From: Obscuribacter phosphatis_A
GTDB taxonomy: Bacteria; Cyanobacteriota; Vampirovibrionia; Obscuribacterales; Obscuribacteraceae
Direction of reading: 5' to 3'
Assembly: GCA_017303615.1 (NCBI GenBank)
Contig: JAFLCK010000023.1
Location: 20,151 to 84,150, forward strand
Length of the DNA stretch: 64,000 nt
Shown: one piece after another, positions 17,769 to 28,367 of the stretch
Position numbering within the stretch: the first letter of the stretch is position 1
Layout: each line of letters begins with the position of its first letter
Position numbers and translations under genes: made by a program
The notes under the pieces: generated by a model
What the model was told of the DNA's origin: nothing
Database searches by the model: none
Seen by the model: only the letters and a program-made list of their open reading frames with translations

Positions 17769-20198
17769 TTGTCAGTCGAAAGTATAGAAAAGCGCAGCCT
17801 CAAGTCTCTTGAATGGGACAAGCTGGTAAGCGAACTTTCTTTACTGGCGCAAACTTTAGAAGGACGGGCACGTCTATCGGCTTTGCGTCCCGAACTGGGC
17901 AGGCAACACTTAGATATAGCTAGGCTGAGACTTTCTGAAAGTCAGGAAGCCGCTTATTTGGTAGCTGCTAAGGGCGAGCCCGATTTATCTTCACTCGAAG
18001 TAGACTGGGCATCATTAGAAAAGCTTGCCATCGGGGCGACACTTGGTACCCATGAACTTCTCAGCATGCGTCGTCTCCTCTCGGTTTCGCGTAGAACAAG
18101 AAATTCTCTTTTGCTTCTAGAAAAGCCTAGTTTTCCTTTGCTCCATCGCAAAGGAGAATTGCTCATTTCTCGACCCAATGTTGAAAAAGAGATTGAACTG
18201 GCCATCGAAGACGATGGATCGGTGAAAGACACCGCCTCAAGCTTGCTTTCGCGCCTCAGGCAAGATGCCCGCAAGCTGGAAGACCGGGTCAAAGAAGAAT
18301 TGCGCAATATCATTCATAAACTTGCCGGCAGCAAGGTTTTAACCGACGAACTCTATACAGTCAGACATGGCCGATTCGTCTTGCCGGTCAATTCATCAAT
18401 GCGCTATCAAATAGAAGGCGTGGTGCACGATGCCTCGTCAACCGGTCTGACGGTTTATGTCGAGCCGCTTTCAGTGATGGAGCTATCTAACTTGATTAGG
18501 CTCAAAGGCACTGAAATTGAAGCTGAAATTGAACGCATTCTAGACAGCCTTTCGCGCGAGCTTTTGCCCTATGCGGCTGAACTTAAGGCAAGCTATGAAG
18601 TGCTTATAGACTTAGATTGCATCTTTGCTAGGGGCAGGCTGGCCCATCTTACTAATGCCAACATGCCTGAACTGACCGAAGAGCGCTCTTTGATGTTGAA
18701 AGAGGCCAGACATCCACTTTTGATGCTGCGCGGTGAAGCTAAGTCGGTAATCGGCAACGACGTCATTCTGGAAGACGGTAAACGCGCTCTTTTAATCACC
18801 GGTCCAAACACCGGCGGCAAAACTGTCTTTATAAAAACAGTCGGGCTCTGTGCCCTGATGGTGCGGGCTGGTTTAATTCCACCTGTGGGCAGAGGTTCGC
18901 GTCTCGGTTTGTTTGACCTGGTGGCGGCCGATATCGGTGATGAACAGTCGCTTGAGCAGAGTCTTTCCACTTTCTCGAGCCATATGAAAAACATCATTGA
19001 AATAGTCGAGGTTGCCGATACCGGATTATTGGTCTTGCTCGATGAAGTAGGTGCCGGTACAGACCCTAAGGAAGGCGCCGCTTTGTCTCAGGCAATCTTA
19101 GAAGAGTTGGAGGGGCGCCGCGCTACTTTTGTGGCCACAACCCACCTGGGCGCCCTCAAAGCTCTGGCTTTCGGCAACTCCACTTTCTTAAACGGCAGTT
19201 TCGAGTTTGATGAAGAGAATCTGCGACCTACTTATAGGTTGAGATTGGGCGTACCCGGCGAATCGAAAGCGATTGCCGTCGCTTCCAGATTAGGGCTGAA
19301 TGAAAATCTCGTCGCCCGAGCTAAATCTCTCATGGGTGTCGATAGCGGCGTCGACTTGCTGATCAAAGACTTGACCGAGAAAATGGCGTCTTTGAGTGCC
19401 CTAGAAGAAGAGAACCTCAGACAAAATAGAGAGCTTGTCGCCCAGACCGAAAGTCTGTCTAAGCAAGAAGCGGAACTGAAGGGCTACAAAGAGAAATTGA
19501 TGACCGAAGAGCGCAGTAAGCTGCTTTCTGAGTTTGAGGCGGCTAAGAAGTTAGTCTCTGAGACTGTCAAAGAGTTGCAGCGCAGCCCCTCTCTTAAGAA
19601 AGCCGAGAAAGCGCGACAAGATTTGGAAATTATCAAGTCGGAACTGAAATGGAAAGACGAGGAGAACAAGCGCCTTAAGGCTCCTTTGCCCGACTTCAAA
19701 CCGGGAGCGGCGGTGCGGCATCTGGCTCTCAATCAGATTGGCTCGATTTTGACCGTGGATGGAGAACAGCTGCTGATTCAACTGGGCAGTCTAAAAGTGA
19801 AGGCTCGCCCGGCTGAGATTGAAGCGGTGTCCGGCAGCAAGCTCAAGGAACAGCGGCGCTCTTATAAGGGACGTAGTTCGCCGGCTCAGGTTTCGGCAAA
19901 GTTTTCAGGTCAGCTTAAAGATGTAAGTGAACCGATATCGGTTTTTGTAAGAACAGCAGTGAATACCCTCGATTTGAGGGGGAAGCGGGTCGATGAAGCC
20001 CTGCAACTCTCCGAATCTTTTATAGATAGCTGTGTGCTTGCCCGCATCAGTCCTTTTATGATCATCCATGGTCATGGCACCGGTGCTGTAAAGCAAGCCG
20101 TGCGCTCTTTGCTTTCGGAAGGGCGCTACAAAATCAAGTTTAGACCGGGTGAATTGTATGAAGGCGGCGACGGCGTCACTGTTATAGAAATTAATTGA
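17769..20198 (+). CDS. mutS2: Endonuclease MutS2 (recombination inhibitor/ribosome rescue)
   Basis: An 809-residue MutS2. The N-terminal core begins SLKSLEWDKLVSEL as in the family, which supports the TTG start at 17769. The P-loop GPNTGGKT lies at residue 345 onward, with LLDEVGAGTDPKEG (Walker B and ABC-type signature region) and TTHLGALK. A long coiled coil (about 525-640) is followed by a KOW-like segment. The C-terminal Smr nuclease domain contains TLDLRGKRVDEAL and IHGHGTGAVK (about 766). MutS2 proteins suppress recombination and, in Bacillus, split collided ribosomes. The length and all domains are complete. Confidence 0.96.
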   Translation: MSVESIEKRSLKSLEWDKLVSELSLLAQTLEGRARLSALRPELGRQHLDIARLRLSESQEAAYLVAAKGEPDLSSLEVDWASLEKLAIGATLGTHELLSMRRLLSVSRRTRNSLLLLEKPSFPLLHRKGELLISRPNVEKEIELAIEDDGSVKDTASSLLSRLRQDARKLEDRVKEELRNIIHKLAGSKVLTDELYTVRHGRFVLPVNSSMRYQIEGVVHDASSTGLTVYVEPLSVMELSNLIRLKGTEIEAEIERILDSLSRELLPYAAELKASYEVLIDLDCIFARGRLAHLTNANMPELTEERSLMLKEARHPLLMLRGEAKSVIGNDVILEDGKRALLITGPNTGGKTVFIKTVGLCALMVRAGLIPPVGRGSRLGLFDLVAADIGDEQSLEQSLSTFSSHMKNIIEIVEVADTGLLVLLDEVGAGTDPKEGAALSQAILEELEGRRATFVATTHLGALKALAFGNSTFLNGSFEFDEENLRPTYRLRLGVPGESKAIAVASRLGLNENLVARAKSLMGVDSGVDLLIKDLTEKMASLSALEEENLRQNRELVAQTESLSKQEAELKGYKEKLMTEERSKLLSEFEAAKKLVSETVKELQRSPSLKKAEKARQDLEIIKSELKWKDEENKRLKAPLPDFKPGAAVRHLALNQIGSILTVDGEQLLIQLGSLKVKARPAEIEAVSGSKLKEQRRSYKGRSSPAQVSAKFSGQLKDVSEPISVFVRTAVNTLDLRGKRVDEALQLSESFIDSCVLARISPFMIIHGHGTGAVKQAVRSLLSEGRYKIKFRPGELYEGGDGVTVIEIN

Positions 20199-20358
20199 TG
20201 CCCTGTCCAAAAAAATTCAAACCGGTGTAGTAATGATTAAAAGTAAGGGAAACAACCCGCTTGACAACGCCGCTACGTAGTTTCCCCAGTTTCAAAGGCT
20301 ATTGATGCTGGAATAAATTAATTAATGCGTTGGAAAGCATTTCTTGAGGTCTTAATAG

Positions 20359-23300
20359 ATGGCTGCATTAGACGGGTCGGGCGATAACAAAAAGAAAGAA
20401 GAGCCTAAACACGAGCCTAACTTCGACATAGTCAACGGCGCTCCAGAAAGGCGCAACGGACCAACCGGTTCGGGGCAGCCCGTGGATGCCAAAGGGACAG
20501 AGGCGCCCACCGGTGCAGTCAAGAAAGATGGCGACGTCACTGCACCGGCTAAACCCGCCGGGCAAGCCGGGGCCGATGCTAAAGCTCCAGATAAAGCGCC
20601 CGATAAGGCTCCCGAAAAAGCTCCAGACAAGGCCCCCGAGAAGGGACTTGATAGAGGTCTGCAGCAGGCTCCCGAAAAAGTTAACCCGGTTGACCAGCTC
20701 AAGAAAGTCAACGACATATTAGACAAAGAGGTACCGGCCCTCAATAAAGCCGGTAAGCTCGATGAAGCCAAAGCCGCCTACGAGAAAGCTATTCGTGAAG
20801 CCGAGAAGGTCTCAAAGCAAGATATCGAAAAGGCTAAGCTTGAACTGGCCGAAGTGCAGAAAAAGCTCAAGACCGAAACTAATGTAGAAGAGAAAACCCG
20901 CCTCAAAGAAAAAGAGCGTGAACTCTTTAGTGTCTCGCGCATCAAAGATGCTGCTTATGGCAATATGGCTCTCTGGTATTACCGTCAGGGCAAAGCTGAA
21001 GACGGCAATACAAAACTATTGCAGGCTGCCGGTATTGACGAGGCAACCGCCAAGAAACATGCCAAGCTTGCCCCTGAAGACCTGCAGAAACTCGGTGAGA
21101 CCGGTCTGCAATTGCAGAATGTCACTATCTTCGACGACATCCATTTCCAACGCCAGATGAAACGTATCGAAGATTCTAACGGTGCTCCTCCTGATGCTTA
21201 CTTTGTTTTGCACGATAAAGTGAGAGCTTTCAACGATGAGGCGGCCAAGAAAGCCATCGCCCAAGCTCAGGGCGACAAGCCAGCCGGTCCTGTCGACAAA
21301 CCGGCAGGCACAGGCGACAAGCCCGCCGGCACTGGTGATAAACCAGCTGGTCCTGTTGATAAACCGGCCGAAGGCGGCGACAAACCGCAGACGGCTGCTA
21401 AACCCTATGATGCTAAATCAGTAGAAGACAGAGTGGTTGCCGGTGCCAACTATCTTGATGCCCTAGGCAAGGCCACCGATGGCAGAAAGATTGATGATAA
21501 CGGCAAGAAGCTTATGGATGACTCTATCAATGCCTTGGTAGAGATGAAAAATCATTTCCAACCGGCTGCCGTCACCGCTGCTACCGAGCTAATTAAGCAA
21601 GTGGGCGAAGATAAGTTTGAAACTGTACTGGCCGCCAACAAAGTTTATAGACAAGAAGCCGTCAAGGTGCAGTCTGATCCGGCTCTCTTGGCGATTATGC
21701 AAAAAGGACAATCGGAAAAGCCGGAAGAGCGTGAAGCTGCTCAAAAAGAATTGGTCGAAAAGTTCCCCGCTTATGCTAAGGCCCAGCAAGATTACATTGC
21801 TTCGGTAGGCGGTGATCCTAAGAAAGCCTATGATGTCAACCTGCTCGCCAGCCCAATTCATTCATATAGGCAAGCCGCCGATATGGAACTGATGATGCGC
21901 ACCCAGTACGGCAACGCCTTGGTGGCTGCCGACGATAAGACAGGTGCCGCCGCTCAAGTCAAGGCCATAACCGAATCTCTCGGTCCTCAAAAGGCTGAAG
22001 CTTTGGGTGCTCTATTGAAAGATCCCGAGCTTGGTCCGCAACTGAAGAAACTTTACGAAGCCACCGGTAGTGATACCAGCGCAGTCGGTACTGCCGGCGA
22101 TGGCGTGCCCGCCCTCGTTATCGATAAGTCTAAGCCGCTTGCCGAGCAGATGAAAGACAAGCCGGTCGACCAGTTGGAAAACTTCATCAGAGCCGAGCAA
22201 GGTAAGGGCAACCTGACCATGCCGGAAGTGAAAGCTGCTTATGAAGAACTGATCAGACAGTTCGGCAGTCCTGAGTATCAAAAGGCCAACCGTGAGATTG
22301 TCGAAGGCAACCAGAAGATGCTCACCGAAGGCAAGAACGCCGAAGGTAAGCCACTCACTGAAGAAGAACGTTATAAGCTGCATGCTGAAAACTATCTCTC
22401 TTTCGTCAATATGCAGTACGGGGCCAATCTGCAGTTGCAGTACGCCAAATATCTCGGTGATTTCGGCCGCCGCGAGAAGATGGTTGAAATGGCTCTTGCC
22501 AAAGAACCTTATGAACCCGGCTCGGTGCAGAGATCTGCCACTGCCTTTGTAGAAGGCGGCGTCAATCAACTGGCCGATATGCAGAAATGGTCGCAGTCGG
22601 CGCTGAAAGCTGCTGATGGTCTGCCTTACGACCTGATGAAGAAAGAAATGCAGCTGCAAGGTCAGAGCATCGGCAAAGTCGGACCGTTCGAAGAGCAGCT
22701 TGCTGGTCTCAAGCTCTCTATGAACGGCGAGATCAAGCGCAACGATAAAGGCGAGCCCGAAATTTCATACGGCATGAAAGATCTTTCGGTGACCTACCGT
22801 CTAGAGTTGGCTCAGATTTATCTGAGACACGACATGATGAACCAGCTCGATCTGCAAAAGACTAAGTCTCCAGCCACCCAGGTCAAGACTACCGATGAAC
22901 TATACAAGCCGCAGGTAGCCGGGCAGATGGCTTCCGAAGCTTTGGCTATGTGGCAGAAGGAAAATCCAACTGTGCCGCACACCATGCTCAACCAGCTTGT
23001 GGCTTTTGGTGAAATGCACAATCCTCAAGCTTTCAAAGATGCTGCTCGTTTAGTGCGCGCTGATTCATCCAGCGGTACTGCCGATATGGCTTCTATGGCC
23101 GCAGCCTTTGTGCTCAACACCGGTGGCAAAATATTGCTTGCCAAATACGCCAAACTCAAGGGACCCGCTGCCGATCTCGGCGGTGATGCCATAGGTCTGG
23201 CTGGTGCTATCGGAGTGCGTTCTGCCGTTATGTACGGCATGACCGGCGAGGCTGAAAACTTCAGAGATACTCTGGTCCACGGCACCGCCTCGGCGGCCAT

Positions 23301-25287
23301 GGTCTCCGGCTTCAAATATGGTTCGCGTCTCTTCGGTACTTCTTACCGCACCGAAAATATGTCGTACAAAGCAGTGGCCGGCGGACTCGTCGATGCTAAC
23401 AGTTCGGGTGTGCGCTTTGCCGAAGAAATGCTTGCTTCCGGCAAAATTTCCGGTCAGGGTGCCGATCTCGCTAAAGAGCTTGTGGCAATTGAACAAGCTA
23501 AAGCTAAGGCTCTGCCTATCTCGCCTTCTGAAAATGCTTTGCGGGCTCAGGCTCTTATGGGCAAACCCATCAAAGACATGACCGAGGCCGAAGCCCAAGA
23601 AATGTATCGCATGCTTGGTCTGAAAGATATGAACAAGGCTCAGCTCACTGAGTTTATGGGTTCAGTACTGAAGACCAGACCGGGCGACAAAGCTCTGGCT
23701 GCCAGACTAGCTGCCGCCGACCTCATCGACCTCAAGACTGTAGGCGATCTGGAAGTGCGTGCTCAGGCTCACAGTCAGCGCATGGTCGATTTTGCCGGAG
23801 AGGTCGATAAGGCACTTGTGGCCGGCAACAAGAGACTGGGCGACAACATGCCCTTTGTCGGTCTGCGTCCTGAGACCAAGATCGATTCGATTGTGCGCCG
23901 CATAGCCAAAGAAAATCCCGGCAAATATGCCGACGAACAGGCTATCAAAGACCAAATTACTTTCCTCAAAAATTCTGGTGTCAGCACACTGGGCGACCTG
24001 AAAGCCTATTACTTCGAAGCAAAACATGCCGATATGGGTGCTTTCATGGAGAACGCCGCCCGCGAAGGTCTCTTGCCGGAGCGCGGTCGCATGACCCGGG
24101 CCAAAGAAGCAGTGATGCTTTCTGACAGCCAGAGTGTAAGTAATGTCTTGGCTGAACTGAAGAAGAAACCTGGTGTAGATCCTGATCTCATCAAGCGTCT
24201 CGATGAGTCGTTGCCGGTCTTGGAGCGCATGGGTATCAAGAATATGCGTCAATTGCAAGAAGCTCATGCCATGGGCGGCGAACTGCAATCGGTATTGAAT
24301 ATCACCCGTCGTCATCCTGACTTTGCCGATGCCGAGACTGCCTCGATAAGCGACCTTCTGCGCCGCGACCCGCGTGCTCTTGGTTTAAATGGCAATCTCA
24401 CCTCTCAGCGCATTGACGGCATACTCGGCACCCGCACCCGCGAGCCTGGAATTATCTCTAGAACTGCAGGCGGCGCTGCTGACTTGTTGTACCGCGATCG
24501 CTTCTATAACTTCACCAGTCCAAGTCGTAACTGGGGCAAGATCGATCCCAATAACACCAACCTGGCTCAACTAGAGCGAACCTCTAATCAGATTAGAACC
24601 AGGGCGGCGCTTGGCGGTTCGCTCATTGCTTCAAGCGCTTATCGCAGCATCACCGGTGTTTATGACAATGCCATCGACACCGATGCCCTTGGTCGTCCTC
24701 GTATAGATCAAGAACTTGGTCGTCAGCTTACCGTCGGTGAGGCTTTGCAGCGTTCACTTATCGGCAACGGTTCTCTGGTCGAGCGTATGACCGGTAACAT
24801 GGCCTCTGATGTCTTGCTCGGCAGCTTCTTACTTAGACCGGCTATTGCCGGCAGCGAGCAAATAGGCAAAGGCGCTCTTGGTTATGTCTTTTATAAGGGC
24901 TTTGACGAACTCAATAAAGGCTCTGCCACAGGCTACAGCGATGCCGCCGACGCCGATGCCAAAGCCAAGCGTATGGAAGCACCGCTGACTAACGAAACCA
25001 ATGCCACCGGTTTGGTCTTCGAGCAAGTGCGCCAGGGTCAAAGTGCCGCCGATCAGCAAGTGCCCCAGGGCCAAGATACCGCCGGTCAGATAGCTGATGC
25101 TAAGCAACAAGAAGCACTTAGAGCCAGACAGGCGAGTGAGGCTAAAGCGAAGGCTGAACAAGAAGCCAGAGAGCGAGCCGCACGAGATAAGGCTGCTAAA
25201 GAAGGCAAAGCTGCTCCGCCGCCTGCCGGACAAGCCCAGACTTCTGCAAATGACCCACTTGGTCTGAGCGCTTTTGATCAACCCTAA
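20359..25287 (+). CDS. Giant (1642-residue) repeat-containing protein of unknown function
   Basis: I do not recognise the family. The N-terminus is low complexity: tandem DKAPDKAPEKAPDKAPEK-type units (about residues 75-98) and PAGPVDKPAGTGDKPAG-type units (about 308-345). A long helical, Lys/Glu/Ala-rich region follows. A hydrophobic Ala/Gly-rich stretch lies near residues 910-990 (MAAAFVLNTGGKILL, GLAGAIGVRSAVMYG), then more helical sequence. The C-terminus is an Ala/Lys/Glu-rich tail ending in AFDQP. There is no signal peptide. GAGG lies about 9 nt before the ATG. The next gene shares the style and short motifs, and a strong terminator follows this gene. It may be a surface or membrane-associated structural protein, but that is a guess. 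Confidence 0.82.
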   Translation: MAALDGSGDNKKKEEPKHEPNFDIVNGAPERRNGPTGSGQPVDAKGTEAPTGAVKKDGDVTAPAKPAGQAGADAKAPDKAPDKAPEKAPDKAPEKGLDRGLQQAPEKVNPVDQLKKVNDILDKEVPALNKAGKLDEAKAAYEKAIREAEKVSKQDIEKAKLELAEVQKKLKTETNVEEKTRLKEKERELFSVSRIKDAAYGNMALWYYRQGKAEDGNTKLLQAAGIDEATAKKHAKLAPEDLQKLGETGLQLQNVTIFDDIHFQRQMKRIEDSNGAPPDAYFVLHDKVRAFNDEAAKKAIAQAQGDKPAGPVDKPAGTGDKPAGTGDKPAGPVDKPAEGGDKPQTAAKPYDAKSVEDRVVAGANYLDALGKATDGRKIDDNGKKLMDDSINALVEMKNHFQPAAVTAATELIKQVGEDKFETVLAANKVYRQEAVKVQSDPALLAIMQKGQSEKPEEREAAQKELVEKFPAYAKAQQDYIASVGGDPKKAYDVNLLASPIHSYRQAADMELMMRTQYGNALVAADDKTGAAAQVKAITESLGPQKAEALGALLKDPELGPQLKKLYEATGSDTSAVGTAGDGVPALVIDKSKPLAEQMKDKPVDQLENFIRAEQGKGNLTMPEVKAAYEELIRQFGSPEYQKANREIVEGNQKMLTEGKNAEGKPLTEEERYKLHAENYLSFVNMQYGANLQLQYAKYLGDFGRREKMVEMALAKEPYEPGSVQRSATAFVEGGVNQLADMQKWSQSALKAADGLPYDLMKKEMQLQGQSIGKVGPFEEQLAGLKLSMNGEIKRNDKGEPEISYGMKDLSVTYRLELAQIYLRHDMMNQLDLQKTKSPATQVKTTDELYKPQVAGQMASEALAMWQKENPTVPHTMLNQLVAFGEMHNPQAFKDAARLVRADSSSGTADMASMAAAFVLNTGGKILLAKYAKLKGPAADLGGDAIGLAGAIGVRSAVMYGMTGEAENFRDTLVHGTASAAMVSGFKYGSRLFGTSYRTENMSYKAVAGGLVDANSSGVRFAEEMLASGKISGQGADLAKELVAIEQAKAKALPISPSENALRAQALMGKPIKDMTEAEAQEMYRMLGLKDMNKAQLTEFMGSVLKTRPGDKALAARLAAADLIDLKTVGDLEVRAQAHSQRMVDFAGEVDKALVAGNKRLGDNMPFVGLRPETKIDSIVRRIAKENPGKYADEQAIKDQITFLKNSGVSTLGDLKAYYFEAKHADMGAFMENAAREGLLPERGRMTRAKEAVMLSDSQSVSNVLAELKKKPGVDPDLIKRLDESLPVLERMGIKNMRQLQEAHAMGGELQSVLNITRRHPDFADAETASISDLLRRDPRALGLNGNLTSQRIDGILGTRTREPGIISRTAGGAADLLYRDRFYNFTSPSRNWGKIDPNNTNLAQLERTSNQIRTRAALGGSLIASSAYRSITGVYDNAIDTDALGRPRIDQELGRQLTVGEALQRSLIGNGSLVERMTGNMASDVLLGSFLLRPAIAGSEQIGKGALGYVFYKGFDELNKGSATGYSDAADADAKAKRMEAPLTNETNATGLVFEQVRQGQSAADQQVPQGQDTAGQIADAKQQEALRARQASEAKAKAEQEARERAARDKAAKEGKAAPPPAGQAQTSANDPLGLSAFDQP

Positions 25288-25320
25288 AGCAGTCTGGAAA
25301 GACAGTTCAAAGACATGAAG

Positions 25321-25357
25321 GAAAGAGTGCAGGCGCAGATCCTGCACTCTTTCTTTT
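25321..25357 (+). terminator. Strong intrinsic terminator
   Basis: A 13-bp perfect stem (GAAAGAGTGCAGG at 25321-25333 with CCTGCACTCTTTC at 25341-25353) has a 7-nt loop and is followed by TTTT. It lies 34 bp after the stop of the giant protein gene, so the next large gene has its own promoter. Confidence 0.9.
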
Positions 25358-25550
25358 GCAGAGAGGGCAAAATTCAATACCCTATTTTAAAGGGGATGCC
25401 AAGAGGAGTGCTGAATAGTTCTGCCTTTCCAGACTTTTCATGAAAAAAATCGTCTGAATTTGTCCAATTTTGGGCACATTTGTATAGAGAATGAGCACAG
25501 CCTCCCCCCTCAGATTTTAGAGCCTGGCTGTGTTTTCTAGAGGAAGTGTC

Positions 25551-28307
25551 ATGGGCGATAGTCAAGTAAAACCGGTAGATAAACCAGCCGAAGGCGACAA
25601 GGGTCAGCCAAAACCGGTGGTTGATACAGTGCAGTTAATGAAAGATGCACCGGCCAAGGCTGAGAAGCCGGCTCAGGCTGACAACTTTCAAATTGTCGAT
25701 CGCACCCAACTAAGTGACAAAGTCACAACCCATGCCGATGACGTCAAGTCTAATTTGGCTAACGCCAAGGCTGCAGCAGTAGAAATCGCCAGACTTGATA
25801 AAGAACATACTAATCCGCAAGACAAGATCAAAGTCACCGACTCTAAAGGCAACGAAGTAGAGATGACTGTGGATGAGCGTGTCAAACAGCTCAAGCGTGA
25901 GATAGACACACAGTTTTCCACCGCCATTAAGAAAACCGACAATGTACCGACCGAAGCTCTCACCGAGTTGGTCAAGCAAAACACTCTTGAAAGAGTTGCT
26001 CTTTCGCAAAAACTTGGTATCGATATAGTTCTATCCAACCCTGGCGAAGTGAGAACTCAGATTGATAATCTCATGAAGCAACAGCCCAACAATCCCGATC
26101 TGCTTCGCATGAACCAATTGCAGACCGATATGGAACGTCTGCGCGGCGTTGGTGAACTTTCTTCCGCCACCAAGATGCTCTATGCTCAGTATATGGCCGC
26201 TGGCTTGACCAATGAAAAATACGGTCTTGAGAAAGGCGAAAACGGTAAGTTGCTTGTTGATCCTAAGGATGTGCAACTGGCTGCCCATATGATTATTCAA
26301 GCGGGCGAGAATAAAAACTTTCGCGATAACCCGACCTATCAAAAGGCTCTAGCCTCGGTCGGCGAGCACTTGGGCGTCAAAGATCGTGGTGAAGCAATCA
26401 CCAAGAAAGTTTCGGAAGCCGCTATCGAAAGAGACCCGGCTAAGAAAGAAGCCATGCTCAAAGAAGCTGTGGAGCAGACCAAAGGTATTGGTCTAGATAA
26501 GCTGGCTACACTATATCGCGATCCTGAGTTTATGGCTCGTCAAAGTCAGGAAGTACAAGACCGCATTAAAGCCACTGTCGACAGTGCTAATAATGCCAGA
26601 CTAGAGTATATGCGTCTTTTGACCAGTCAGGGACGCACAGCCGATGCCGAAAAGCTTATGGTGCAAATCAAAGCCGATGATCCTGGTGCTGTCGGTCGTC
26701 TAGAAAAGAACGGCGACAAGCTTGAGTTCAAGTACAATACACCCGAATGGCAGGCTCTCGATAATCAGATGGCACTTGGTACTACCACCAATGCCGCTCA
26801 GTTTAGACAACTGGCAGACCTCTATAACAAAAAGATGGCTGAGGGACAACTTACGTCTTCTGGAAGAGGTTCCAGCGCTAGTTTTGATGAAGTCTTGAAG
26901 AACGGTGCTAATCGCAGCGATATCGGTGCCGATCAGATTTTGAAGGCAATGCAGCAACTCACCATCAAACGCGAAGAAGAACGCAAACAAAGTGTAAATG
27001 GACTAGATGCCGAAATAAAAGGGCTCAAGGCTGAACTTTCCGGACTGCCTGGTAAGTCATTTGATGTCGAAGCCAAACGCGAGATGGCTAGAGAAGAAAT
27101 TGAAGATAAGCTGAGAGTTCTGGAAGCCACCAAGCGTCAACTGGAAGAGAATGCCAAGAAAGTCAATGACTTTGAAGACGCCGAGCGCCGAATGCTGGTC
27201 ATCAACCGCTTTAGCATGCTCAATGAGAAGAGCTCGGCCAGCGAAGAATTGGAAGCTCTCAAGCGTGACCATCCTGAATATTGGAACACACGCTTTAACG
27301 ATGAGCAGAGACAACAAATTGAAAAAGCTTGTGAATATGTGCCGTGGTACAAAGACTGGCGCACATACGCCATTGTCGGTGCCGGTGTGGTCGGAGCCGT
27401 AGTCGGCTTTGGTGTCGCCAGCGCCGCCACTTCGGCTGGTGCCGTGGCTGGTACTGCTGCCTTCCTCGGTGTATCGGCTACCACTGCAGGCATCGGTCTG
27501 GCAGCCGTCGGTACTGCCGGTGGTGTGGTCCTGGGTGGCACCGCCGGTGGTCTCACCTATTACGGCGCCCACAATATGGCTGATTGGATGGGCATGACCA
27601 AAGAGTACGATAGAGCCAATTTTAAAGAAGACTTCCTGCAAGGTTATCGCATCGGTTCGGTAACCGGCGGTATCGGCGCCATGGTGCCAGGTGCGGCTGC
27701 AGCCATTGTTGTCGGCAATACCGAAAAAGCCGTGCTTGCCGCAGTGGCCAATCGCGGCGGCAATCTTAGCGCCAATGCCACCGGCTATCTGTTTAATGTC
27801 GGTAAATCGGTCCCGCTTGCTGCTTCATTCAATGCCACAAATGAAGCCTCTAGATGGGCTATGAGTGCGCCTGGTCAGTATCATTTCGACGGAACCCAAT
27901 TTGTCAAAGATACAGCGATGTTTGCGGCTCTAAGCCCGCTGGGTGCAAAAATCCATGAAGTGCCCTTGCTCTCTAAGATACCGGTACCAGGTTTGCGCGG
28001 CTCACAAGGGACTCTCGCCGCCAATGCCATGATCGCCGAAGGCTTCGGTCAGATTGTTATTTCGGGTAGTGAGCATCTCAATGCCTATTCAAATGGCGCC
28101 GCCTACAATCCCAACAATCGCATCGGCATGTTCTCACCCACAAATGGCTATGCCGAAGATCCTAATTCTAGAGCCGCTCGTGAGCGCATCTACGGCAAAT
28201 ATATTCAGTTTGATGAGCTGAGCTATATTCGCAACTACAGAACTCTCCAGTCTCAGTTCGTTCCGCCTGAAATTACTTCACAAGCCGAGCGTCAACTGGC
28301 TAAATAG
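25551..28307 (+). CDS. Large (918-residue) protein related in style to its upstream neighbour, unknown function
   Basis: The frame is open from GTG 25530, but AGAGGA lies 6 nt before ATG 25551, which I take as the start. The N-terminus is Lys/Pro/Asp-rich (KPVDKPAEGDKGQP), and NFQIVDRTQ resembles NFDIVNGAP of the previous protein. Long helical, probably coiled-coil sequence follows to about residue 600. A strongly Gly/Ala-rich hydrophobic region lies at about 605-680 (GAVVGFGVASAATSAGAVAG...), like a glycine-zipper membrane segment. The C-terminal part has further hydrophobic patches. No family is recognised. With its neighbour it may form a membrane-associated complex (inference from similarity and adjacency). 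Confidence 0.82.
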   Translation: MGDSQVKPVDKPAEGDKGQPKPVVDTVQLMKDAPAKAEKPAQADNFQIVDRTQLSDKVTTHADDVKSNLANAKAAAVEIARLDKEHTNPQDKIKVTDSKGNEVEMTVDERVKQLKREIDTQFSTAIKKTDNVPTEALTELVKQNTLERVALSQKLGIDIVLSNPGEVRTQIDNLMKQQPNNPDLLRMNQLQTDMERLRGVGELSSATKMLYAQYMAAGLTNEKYGLEKGENGKLLVDPKDVQLAAHMIIQAGENKNFRDNPTYQKALASVGEHLGVKDRGEAITKKVSEAAIERDPAKKEAMLKEAVEQTKGIGLDKLATLYRDPEFMARQSQEVQDRIKATVDSANNARLEYMRLLTSQGRTADAEKLMVQIKADDPGAVGRLEKNGDKLEFKYNTPEWQALDNQMALGTTTNAAQFRQLADLYNKKMAEGQLTSSGRGSSASFDEVLKNGANRSDIGADQILKAMQQLTIKREEERKQSVNGLDAEIKGLKAELSGLPGKSFDVEAKREMAREEIEDKLRVLEATKRQLEENAKKVNDFEDAERRMLVINRFSMLNEKSSASEELEALKRDHPEYWNTRFNDEQRQQIEKACEYVPWYKDWRTYAIVGAGVVGAVVGFGVASAATSAGAVAGTAAFLGVSATTAGIGLAAVGTAGGVVLGGTAGGLTYYGAHNMADWMGMTKEYDRANFKEDFLQGYRIGSVTGGIGAMVPGAAAAIVVGNTEKAVLAAVANRGGNLSANATGYLFNVGKSVPLAASFNATNEASRWAMSAPGQYHFDGTQFVKDTAMFAALSPLGAKIHEVPLLSKIPVPGLRGSQGTLAANAMIAEGFGQIVISGSEHLNAYSNGAAYNPNNRIGMFSPTNGYAEDPNSRAARERIYGKYIQFDELSYIRNYRTLQSQFVPPEITSQAERQLAK

Positions 28308-28367
28308 GGTATCTATTTAGTGGGCCGCTAGGGCGGCTGTCTACTGGAAAGGTAGTTCTTGCGCTAG

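Noticed and set aside
20247..20286. GGGAAAC/GTTTCCC inverted repeat with a TTGACA inside it, before the giant protein gene
   Set aside because: No suitable -10 element follows TTGACA at 16-18 bp and no T tract follows the hairpin, so neither promoter nor terminator can be supported.
28300..28337. Two small hairpins (CTAAATA/TATTTAG and GCCGC/GCGGC) after the 918-residue gene
   Set aside because: Neither is followed by a T-run and the first overlaps the stop codon; not enough for a terminator call.
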